Positions 5,228 to 10,369 of a stretch of 10,369 bases of DNA are shown in pieces. The position numbers and the translations under genes were made by a program. The notes under the pieces were generated by a model that was not told the DNA's origin, made no database searches, and worked only from the letters and a program-made list of their open reading frames with translations. Numbering within the stretch: position 1 is the stretch's first letter; each line of letters starts with the position of its first letter. The stretch spans positions 1 through 10,369 of the forward strand of contig CAZNFI010000110.1 in assembly GCA_964572185.1 (NCBI GenBank). The letters are read 5' to 3'. Source of the stretch: Azophilus sp964572185 (GTDB lineage: Bacteria > Pseudomonadota > Gammaproteobacteria > Pseudomonadales > Azotimanducaceae).

Positions 5228-6853
5228 TTACGCCGGCTCCTCGGACAGTGACTTCAGCAGGCCGTACATCATGAACAGCAGTACCACGCTGACCGGCAGG
5301 GCGGCGACGACGGAAGCGGTCTGCAGGGCGTGCAGTCCGCCGGCCAGCAGCAGCACGGCGGCGACCAGCCCCATGCCGAGCCCCCAGACCACGCGAAAAC
5401 GCCGCGGCGGGTGATCGTCACCCATGCTGAGCATGGTGGTGATGACCAGGGTGCCCGAGTCGCATGAGGTGATGAACCAGGTTGCCAGCAGGAAGGTGGC
5501 GAGCGCCGAGATGCCCCAGGTGAGCCAGGACAGACCGCTCATCGCTGCAATGGTGCTGTACAGGGCCGCCTCGAGATTGCCGTCGCGCACCAGGCCCATG
5601 AGGCCGGCCGTGCCGGGGCCGCCTTCGGCGAACAGCTCCGCATGCAGTGCATTGCCGCCCAGCAGGCCGATCCAGATGATGCCCATGGCGGTGGGCACGA
5701 ACAGGGCGCCGGCAACGAACTCCCGCAGCGTGCGGCCACGCGAGATGCGCGCGATGAACATGCCCACGAACGGCGCCCAGGAAATCCACCAGCCCCAGTA
5801 GAAGATGGTCCAGGCACTCTGCCAGTCGGCCGTGTCTGCCTCGGCGGCAGTCCAGAACCCCATGGGAATGGCGGCCCACAAATAGTCGCCGGCGGTGGTC
5901 GCGAGAAAGCCCAAAAGCCATTCGGAAGGGCCGCAGAACAGGAAAAAGCCGAGCAGTACCGCGGTGAGGTAGATATTCCACTCGGAAATGATGCGAATGC
6001 CGCGGCCGATGCCCGAGACCGCGGACAGCGTGGCCACAGTGGATATGGCGGCAATCAGCCCGATCTGCGTCGCAACGCCCGGGTCGGCATCGAACAGGGC
6101 ATTCAGGCCGGCGCCCATCTGGGTCACCCCGAGGCCGAGCGAGGTGGCCGTGCCGAAGACCGTGCCGAAGACCGCGAGCAGATCGACCAGGTGGCCGATG
6201 GGGCCGTAGATTCGATCGCCGAGCACCGGATGCAGGGCCGACCGGAACGTCAGCGGCAGATTCTTGCGGAAGCCGAACCAGGCGAGGCACAGGCCGGCGA
6301 AGACATACACCGCCCAGCCGTGAATCCCCCAGTGGAAATAGGTGACGCGCACGGCATGCTCCGCCCGCTGCAGGTTTAGCCCCAGGTTGCCGGCGCGGTC
6401 GGCATGGGGATTGTTGGGATAGCCCGCGGATGCGCTGTTGTCGAAATAGGAGAGTGGCTCGGCGATGGAGAAGAACAGCAGCCCGATACCGATGCCGGCG
6501 GAGAACAGCATGGCGAGCCACGAGAAGTTGCTGAATTCCGGCCGGGCATCGTCATCGCCCAGCCGGACGCGGCCGTGGCGGCTGCACATCAGGAACAGGC
6601 AGACGAACACGGCGCCGCACACGGTGAGCACGTAGTACCAGTTCAGCGAGGCCTCGATCCAGGCTCTTGTTTCGGAGTAGAGGGCGCCGGCGTGATCGAG
6701 GAAGGCCACCGAGAAGACCACGAAGACCAGCACCATGCCCTTGGCGGCCAGCGCCATGCCGGGGTGCAGGCCGCTCCACAGCCCGGTGGTGGCCACGGCT
6801 GACGTGGCCGAGCTGGCCGTATCCACCGATCCGGCGTCCTTGCTCTGCGTCAC
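5228..6853 (-). CDS. BCCT family transporter
   Basis: Secondary carrier of the betaine/choline/carnitine transporter family, about 541 aa in the inner membrane with roughly twelve hydrophobic segments. Numbering from GTG 6853: glycine stretch GIGIG (120-124) followed by AEPLSYF, which in BetP-like carriers lines the substrate/sodium site; YFHWGIHGWA (172-181); and the family signature WTIFYWGWWISWAPF (348-362), carrying the tryptophan box that binds trimethylammonium groups. Import of a quaternary ammonium or similar zwitterionic solute is therefore likely; the precise substrate and coupling ion are not. The start is uncertain. GTG 6853 follows CGGGAA, while TTG 6880 would add nine residues but lacks an SD. 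The cytoplasmic N-terminus is short, and the C-terminal tail after the last helix is only about ten residues (ending SLSEEPA), without the long charged tail of osmosensing carriers such as BetP. That argues for nutrient uptake rather than osmosensing. Confidence 0.92.
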   Translation of the reverse strand: MTQSKDAGSVDTASSATSAVATTGLWSGLHPGMALAAKGMVLVFVVFSVAFLDHAGALYSETRAWIEASLNWYYVLTVCGAVFVCLFLMCSRHGRVRLGDDDARPEFSNFSWLAMLFSAGIGIGLLFFSIAEPLSYFDNSASAGYPNNPHADRAGNLGLNLQRAEHAVRVTYFHWGIHGWAVYVFAGLCLAWFGFRKNLPLTFRSALHPVLGDRIYGPIGHLVDLLAVFGTVFGTATSLGLGVTQMGAGLNALFDADPGVATQIGLIAAISTVATLSAVSGIGRGIRIISEWNIYLTAVLLGFFLFCGPSEWLLGFLATTAGDYLWAAIPMGFWTAAEADTADWQSAWTIFYWGWWISWAPFVGMFIARISRGRTLREFVAGALFVPTAMGIIWIGLLGGNALHAELFAEGGPGTAGLMGLVRDGNLEAALYSTIAAMSGLSWLTWGISALATFLLATWFITSCDSGTLVITTMLSMGDDHPPRRFRVVWGLGMGLVAAVLLLAGGLHALQTASVVAALPVSVVLLFMMYGLLKSLSEEPA

Positions 6854-6933
6854 TCGAGGTTCCCGGTTTGCAGGGCGCAACCGTCATCCGGGATTTCCGG
6901 TGGCCGGACCAGGCTGAACGCGGCCACCTCCGG

Positions 6934-7302
6934 TTACGTCGGCAATGGCACGGGAACCGGCGCTACGTCGGGATAGCTGCCCCCGACCAGCGGCTTCAGG
7001 GTCTCGGCCAGGTACCGTTGGATGCCGTCCAGTTGCGCCGAATACAGCATTTTGGTCTGTTTCAGGCCCTGTACGATCGCCCAGGTGGCCAGCAGCGGGG
7101 AGCCGGGGCTTTGATGGCAAAGCACCCTGGCGTCCCGCCGTAGGGCAGACAGGCAATCGTTGATGTCGCCCTGTCCGACGATTACGGTCGCTCCGGTGGT
7201 CTGCCGCACGATATAGACGCCGGTGCCGCCGATATCGGAAAAATCGGTGCTCAGCGGGCGCCAGACGCCGCTGGCGGGATCGCCCCAGTCAAGTCGAAAC
7301 AC
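6934..7302 (-). CDS. small GIY-YIG-like protein
   Basis: Protein of 122 aa with no signal peptide or membrane segment. The pattern fits a compact GIY-YIG nuclease-fold domain. GTGVYIV (26-32) would be the GIY strand and TVIVGQG (39-45) the YIG strand, with Val-Gly in place of Tyr-Ile-Gly. LSALRRD (51-57) follows with a basic helix, and RYLAETLKPLVG (96-107) contains the Glu100 expected to bind metal. It ends PDVAPVPVPLP, a tail I associate with a widespread short group annotated as GIY-YIG nuclease family. Whether it cuts DNA is unknown; the weak second motif leaves room for a non-catalytic role. The GTG start at 7302 is well supported: AAGGAG (7314-7309) lies six bases upstream. It is transcribed toward the BCCT gene, about 80 bp away, and could share its transcript, though no functional link is evident. 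Confidence 0.6.
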   Translation of the reverse strand: MFRLDWGDPASGVWRPLSTDFSDIGGTGVYIVRQTTGATVIVGQGDINDCLSALRRDARVLCHQSPGSPLLATWAIVQGLKQTKMLYSAQLDGIQRYLAETLKPLVGGSYPDVAPVPVPLPT

Positions 7303-7324
7303 CGCGCACTCCTTCGGTTTGCCG

Positions 7325-7344
7325 GCGTCAGATTGGGCTGACGC
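7325..7344 (-). promoter_or_regulatory. dyad in the leader of the GIY-YIG-like gene
   Basis: GCGTCAG-ATTGGG-CTGACGC is a perfect 7-bp inverted repeat with a 6-base loop, 22 bases ahead of the GTG start and ten bases ahead of its SD. It lies where transcription from the adjacent promoter candidate would begin, so it could be an operator or a 5' mRNA hairpin. Confidence 0.35.
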
Positions 7345-7350
7345 GCCTGA

Positions 7351-7379
7351 CCTGTACGTTCCGCCGACAGATCGGTCAA
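7351..7379 (-). promoter_or_regulatory. weak sigma-70-like promoter candidate
   Basis: On the minus strand TTGACC (7379-7374) matches the -35 consensus at five of six positions. It is followed after exactly 17 bases by TACAGG (7356-7351), a poor -10. Spacing and position upstream of the GIY-YIG-like gene support it; the -10 does not. Confidence 0.25.
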
Positions 7380-7590
7380 GTTTACACCGTCTGTTCGAAC
7401 GGCTGCCCGATTCCGCGCGCTTCCCACAGCCTTGGCATCGATGAGCACGACTATCGTCTGCGGTTTCGCGCCTATGGCAAGCATCCCGTCATGGGCAGCC
7501 TCGAGCCCCTGCGCAACCGTCCGGGCCATGATTTTGGCCTGATCGTGGACATGGTCGGGCGTACCCGGGAAATTGCCGGCGCAATGGCGC
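7374..7590 (+). pseudogene. remnant of an AtuA-like (DUF1446) C-terminal region
   Basis: The plus-strand frame through ATG 7491 is open across this stretch. From 7431 it reads LGIDEHDYRLRFRAYGK, then HPVMGSLEPLRNRPGHDFGL, then IVDMVGRTREIAGAMA. This looks like real protein and resembles a conserved block late in acyclic-terpene-utilisation AtuA / DUF1446 proteins (the R-x-YG-x-x-xVMG-x-LEP and H-x-xGL pattern). There is no start codon with SD, no N-terminal domain upstream, and the expected last 60-80 residues are missing. After about 7590 the frame continues only as nonsense across the end of the deacylase gene, which is read on the other strand. I conclude it is a fragment truncated at both ends. 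The family call is from memory of the pattern and is moderate; that it is decayed coding sequence is somewhat surer. Confidence 0.45.
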
Positions 7591-7599
7591 CGGGAGGGC

Positions 7600-9192
7600 T
7601 TAACCGCGTAGCACGGAACCGTTGTCGACCTCGGTGCGGGCGCCGTCACGCATGGCCAGGCGGCCGTTCACCAGCACGTGGACGATTCCGCTCGCATAGG
7701 TGCGGGGAGCCTTGATCGTGCAGCGGCTGCGGATTGCCGCCTTGTCGAACACGGTGATGTCGGCGGCCAGGCCGGGCTTCAGCTGCCCGCGATCGGGCAA
7801 TCCCAGGCGCTCGGCCGGCAGGGAAGTGATGCGGCGAATGCCGTCCGCCAGCGACAGCACGCCGCGATCGCGAACATAGTGCTGCAGGAAACGGGCCGCC
7901 CAACCGTATCCCGACACCGATCCGACGTATTTTTCCAGCGCGCCGTAGGGCGCCAGCGCCAGGGTGTCGGAGATCACCGCGCAGTCGGGCTGGCTCAGGC
8001 AAAGCTCTATGTCGTCCTCGCTGAAACTGTGCGAGGTCCACAACAGGCCGCCCATGCGCTCGCCTTCTTCCTCGATCAGGTCGAGCGCGGCATCGAACGG
8101 GGAGGTGTTGCGCATGCGGCCTATGTCGGCGAAGGTCTCCCCGACCAGGTGCGGATTCTCCTCGCTGTTCAGCAGCGCGATGGCCTCCCAGCGTTCGTCG
8201 GTGACGAGTTGCCACATGTGCCGGGGGTTCTGTTTCATCCGCTCGCGGGTTTCGGGGTTCTTCAGACGCTCGAGGATTGCGCGAACGCCGCCCTCCTGCG
8301 CCCAGGCAGGGAGAATTGCCATGATCAGCGTGTGGCTCCAGTCGTGGGGGATGACATCGAAGGCCACGTCCACGCCCTGCCGGCGGGCGGCTTCGACCAT
8401 CTCGAGGCTGTGTTGCATGGCGTGCGCCGGGGCGCCGTACTTGGGCTGGATATGGGATATCTGCAGGCGCGCCGAGGCATTGCGCGCGGTACTCAGCGCT
8501 TCGGTGAACCCGAGGTCATAGTAGGCGTCGCGATTGCGCACATGCGTTGCGTACAGCCGGTCGCGGCGCGCCGCCACCGCGCACAGCGGCACGATGTGCT
8601 CGGGCGCGCAGATGCTGCCCGGCCAGTACTCCAGACCGGTGGAGAAGCCGTAGGCGCCCTGGTCGAACGCTTCGGCAAGCAGCTCGGCCATGCGCCGCGT
8701 CTCGTCGATGGCCGGCGTACGCAGTTGGTTGCCCATCACGGCCCGGTGTATGGCGCCGTGCCCGACGAACGCCGCCACGTTGACTCCCGGTGCGGCGGCT
8801 TCCAGGCGTTCGAGGTACTCGCCGAAACTCCTCCAGCCCATGTCGACACCGCAGTCTTCGGAATAGCCGACCGCGCCGTGCCTGGCATCGGCCGCGCGGG
8901 CGACCGGCGCGCAACTGTGGCCGCACTGCCCGACCACCTCGGTGGTGACGCCCTGATGCACCTGGCTTTCCGCCCGCCCGTTGACCAGCAGCGTGAAGTC
9001 GGAGTGCGTGTGCATGTCGATGAATCCGGGGCACACGGCGAGACCGTCGAGTTCGATACGCTCGGCGGCCTGCTGTTCCGACAGATCGCCGATGCACTCG
9101 ATGCGCCCGTCTCGAATGCCGATATCGGCGTTGACCGCCTCGCCGCCCGAACCGTCGAAGATCTCTCCCCCGGCCAGAATCCTGTCGATCAT
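7600..9192 (-). CDS. N-acyl-D-amino-acid deacylase-type amidohydrolase
   Basis: Zinc amidohydrolase of 530 aa that most likely removes the acyl group from N-acyl-D-amino acids in the cytoplasm. An N-terminal small beta-domain (1-55) leads into the TIM barrel at CPGFIDMHTHSD, giving metal ligands His61 and His63. GQCGHSCAP supplies Cys90, the position of the metal-bridging Cys96 of Alcaligenes D-aminoacylase. YATHVRNRD gives His217 and QISHIQPKYG His247, the same 30-residue spacing as His220/His250 in that enzyme. The probable catalytic Asp409 sits in VISDTLALAPYG, where relatives usually read SDG. STGLEYWPG (184-192) is another family block. The end, from about 465, returns to the beta-domain (GQLKPGLAADITVFD). 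ATG 9192 is clear: GGAGG (9203-9199) lies six bases upstream. The gene stands alone, divergent from the second LLM gene. The family also contains enzymes for other cyclic or acylated amides, so the substrate is open. Confidence 0.88.
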   Translation of the reverse strand: MIDRILAGGEIFDGSGGEAVNADIGIRDGRIECIGDLSEQQAAERIELDGLAVCPGFIDMHTHSDFTLLVNGRAESQVHQGVTTEVVGQCGHSCAPVARAADARHGAVGYSEDCGVDMGWRSFGEYLERLEAAAPGVNVAAFVGHGAIHRAVMGNQLRTPAIDETRRMAELLAEAFDQGAYGFSTGLEYWPGSICAPEHIVPLCAVAARRDRLYATHVRNRDAYYDLGFTEALSTARNASARLQISHIQPKYGAPAHAMQHSLEMVEAARRQGVDVAFDVIPHDWSHTLIMAILPAWAQEGGVRAILERLKNPETRERMKQNPRHMWQLVTDERWEAIALLNSEENPHLVGETFADIGRMRNTSPFDAALDLIEEEGERMGGLLWTSHSFSEDDIELCLSQPDCAVISDTLALAPYGALEKYVGSVSGYGWAARFLQHYVRDRGVLSLADGIRRITSLPAERLGLPDRGQLKPGLAADITVFDKAAIRSRCTIKAPRTYASGIVHVLVNGRLAMRDGARTEVDNGSVLRG

Positions 9193-9224
9193 GGTGGGCC
9201 TCCGCCTGCCATTCAGGGTTGTCG

Positions 9225-9277
9225 CAGCAGCAGGCGCCCGGCAGTGACTGCTGGAACGACCCGGGCGCTCGCTGCTG
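9225..9277. promoter_or_regulatory. 53-bp inverted repeat upstream of the deacylase
   Basis: Bases 9225-9241 pair with 9261-9277: of 17 positions 15 are Watson-Crick, with one G-T and one A-C. The loop of 19 bases contains a further CAG-TGA-CTG. It lies 33 bp upstream of the deacylase ATG, just before its SD, and outside any gene. No T-run follows on either strand, so it does not look like an intrinsic terminator. A 5' leader hairpin or a large operator are the natural readings. Confidence 0.7.
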
Positions 9278-9359
9278 GTGCTCGGCGCAGGATAACGCAG
9301 GCACGTCCGGGATGCGGGCTCGATCGCCCTGCAATCGCAACCCCGGCGGCGCCTCGACG

Positions 9360-9374
9360 CTCTTGCAACAAGAG
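9360..9374. promoter_or_regulatory. 15-bp palindrome near the second LLM promoter
   Basis: CTCTTG-CAA-CAAGAG is a perfect 6-bp inverted repeat with a 3-bp centre. It overlaps where the -35 of the adjacent promoter candidate would lie, a plausible operator position. Confidence 0.35.
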
Positions 9375-9392
9375 TCGGCAACGGATGCGGGT

Positions 9393-9398
9393 TAGAAT
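9393..9398 (+). promoter_or_regulatory. putative -10 box for the second LLM gene
   Basis: TAGAAT matches TATAAT at five of six positions and is followed by a GC-rich stretch (CACGCGC). There is no recognisable -35 at 17 bp, so any promoter would depend on an activator or be weak. Distance to the ATG is about 33 bases. Confidence 0.35.
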
Positions 9399-9431
9399 CA
9401 CGCGCTGGCGAATTGACGGGAAGCGACTGCG

Positions 9432-10289
9432 ATGAAAGTGGGATTCTTCGGTTTCAACAATGGGCCGCTTGCCGACCCGGATGCGATGGAGCGCGCCCTG
9501 CGGGCCATGGAGGACGCCGGCTTCGAGTCGGCCTGGACCGGCGAGCACGTGGTGCTGGCCGATCCCCAGCAACCGCCGTCGCCCGTGCCGCCCGATTTCC
9601 CGATGCTCGACACGGTGGCGGCGCTGAGCTTTGCGGCGGCGGTGACGCAGCGCCTGCGCATTGCCTCCGGAATCATCCTGCTCGCCCAGCGCAACCCGGT
9701 GGTGCTGGCCAAGGAACTGGCCGGTATCGACCGCCTGTCCAAGGGACGCCTCATCTTCGGCGTGGGTGTGGGCTACGTGCAGCGGGAGTTCGACGTGATC
9801 GGCGTGCCCTACGCCGAGCGCGGCGCCCGGGTGAGCGAGCACATCGAAGCCATTCGCACGCTCTGGACCCAGGACCGGCCCGCATTCGAAGGGCGTTTCA
9901 CGCGCATCGCAGGCGTTCAGCAGAAGCCGATGCCGGTGCAGCGGCCGCATCCGCCCATCGTAATCGGCGGCATGTCGCCGCCCGCCTATCGGCGAGCGGT
10001 ACGCCAGGGCAACGGCTGGTACGGCTTTGCGCAGACTGTGGAAGCCGCCGCCGCGTCCATCGCAGGATTGCAGCAGGCCGCCGCTAACGTGCAACGGCCG
10101 GTGGAACTCGGCGAACTCGAGATCACCATCACCCCGCCCGGGCCGGTGGACCGCGATCTCCTGAAACGGTACGAAGACTTGGGGGTATCGCGCCTGGCGC
10201 TCTTGCCCGGGCGCCTCGATTCGAGCGGCAGCGCAGCCGGGGACGCGGTGCGGTTCGTGGAGGAAACCGCTCGCCGGCTGGGGCTATAG
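9432..10289 (+). CDS. LLM-class oxidoreductase, TIGR03619-like
   Basis: Second luciferase-like superfamily protein, 285 aa, a cytoplasmic TIM-barrel flavin- or F420-linked oxidoreductase. It fits the short subfamily often named TIGR03619 (Rv2161c-like): N-terminal strand KVGFFGF, AWTGEHVVL (34-42), then RIASGIILLAQRNPVVLAK (76-94) and IDRLSKGRLIFGVGVGY (99-115) with EFDVIGV after it, and PPIVIGGMSP (174-183). The N-terminus starts exactly at the first strand. SD support is modest (GGGAAG about eight bases before the ATG). It shares little with the first LLM protein beyond superfamily features and lacks its repeated tail, so it is not a recent duplicate. It is divergent from the deacylase and its downstream context is outside the window. 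Many proteobacterial members carry an F420 label without evidence of that cofactor. Confidence 0.87.
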   Translation: MKVGFFGFNNGPLADPDAMERALRAMEDAGFESAWTGEHVVLADPQQPPSPVPPDFPMLDTVAALSFAAAVTQRLRIASGIILLAQRNPVVLAKELAGIDRLSKGRLIFGVGVGYVQREFDVIGVPYAERGARVSEHIEAIRTLWTQDRPAFEGRFTRIAGVQQKPMPVQRPHPPIVIGGMSPPAYRRAVRQGNGWYGFAQTVEAAAASIAGLQQAAANVQRPVELGELEITITPPGPVDRDLLKRYEDLGVSRLALLPGRLDSSGSAAGDAVRFVEETARRLGL

Positions 10290-10317
10290 CCCGACCTGTA
10301 CGTGGACAGACTGCTGC

Positions 10318-10334
10318 GGCCGTCAATAGCGGCC
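10318..10334 (+). terminator. weak hairpin after the second LLM gene
   Basis: GGCCG-TCAATAG-CGGCC, a 5-bp stem with a 7-base loop, 28 bases past the stop. No T-run follows, so the call is tentative. The rest of 10290-10369 shows nothing else. Confidence 0.2.
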
Positions 10335-10369
10335 AAGTCACTGGCTGTGCTCGCGCCGCGTGCTCGACG

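Noticed and set aside
5642..6379. Plus-strand open frame (245 codons) within the BCCT gene
   Set aside because: The minus-strand product has a clear BCCT signature and membrane segments; the plus-strand frame is hydrophilic and featureless.
6854..6880. TTG 6880 as the BCCT start
   Set aside because: It has no SD, while GTG 6853 has CGGGAA upstream; kept as an alternative only.
7678..9435. Long plus-strand open frame (585 codons) opposite the deacylase
   Set aside because: It is a mirror of the well-supported amidohydrolase; its composition is typical of an antisense frame and no motif is recognisable.
7349..10303. GACCTGTACGT occurring at both 7349 and 10293
   Set aside because: An 11-base match with no flanking similarity; too short to call an attachment site or repeat in GC-rich DNA.
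1..10369. CRISPR array, insertion sequence, tRNA or prophage signals
   Set aside because: No regularly spaced repeats, transposase-like protein, terminal inverted repeats bounding a gene, or tRNA cloverleaf was seen.

Overview
The window is GC-rich, densely packed bacterial DNA. Codon use is strongly G/C-ending, spacers are short, and Shine-Dalgarno (SD) sequences are clear. The mix of genes (acyl-CoA ligase, luciferase-like monooxygenases, SDR, BCCT carrier, N-acyl-D-amino-acid deacylase, bacterial MAPEG protein) suggests a metabolically versatile environmental proteobacterium. This is inferred from gene content only. There is no rRNA or tRNA gene, CRISPR array, transposase or phage gene.

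Layout. (1) 61-453 (-): small four-helix MAPEG membrane protein. (2) 454-775: divergent regulatory region with a -10-like box, a perfect 7-3-7 palindrome over the expected transcription start, and two tiny leader ORFs that chain by stop/start overlaps into the next gene. (3) 776-5094 (+): tightly coupled catabolic-looking operon. It holds an acyl-CoA ligase, a 22-codon mini-ORF created by a 65-bp-offset tandem duplication, an alpha/beta hydrolase, a luciferase-like (LLM) oxidoreductase ending in a perfect triple GAVQE repeat, and an SDR dehydrogenase. Every junction is an ATGA or TGATG overlap. (4) 5095-5227: short convergent spacer. (5) 5228-6853 (-): BCCT-family carrier, preceded on the same strand by a small GIY-YIG-like protein (6934-7302). 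(6) 7303-7599: no intact gene; it holds a leader dyad and weak promoter for the small protein, plus an apparent + strand remnant of an AtuA-like (DUF1446) C-terminus. (7) 7600-9192 (-): N-acyl-D-amino-acid deacylase-type amidohydrolase. (8) 9193-9431: divergent regulatory region with a 53-bp inverted repeat (17-position stem) and a second palindrome near a -10-like box. (9) 9432-10289 (+): a second LLM protein of a different subfamily.

How the genes may work together (inference). The operon at 776-5094 contains the enzyme classes of a ring-cleaving route for an alicyclic or terpenoid-like compound: SDR (alcohol to ketone), LLM flavoprotein (possibly Baeyer-Villiger oxygenation to an ester or lactone), alpha/beta hydrolase (ester or lactone opening) and AMP-forming ligase (CoA activation of the acid). 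The BCCT carrier would import a quaternary ammonium or similar zwitterionic solute. The deacylase would release amino acids from N-acyl-D-amino acids. I see no clearly new multi-gene system. The least ordinary signals are the duplicated junction with its mini-ORF, the coupled leader ORFs, the long dyad upstream of the deacylase and the gene remnant at 7374-7590.
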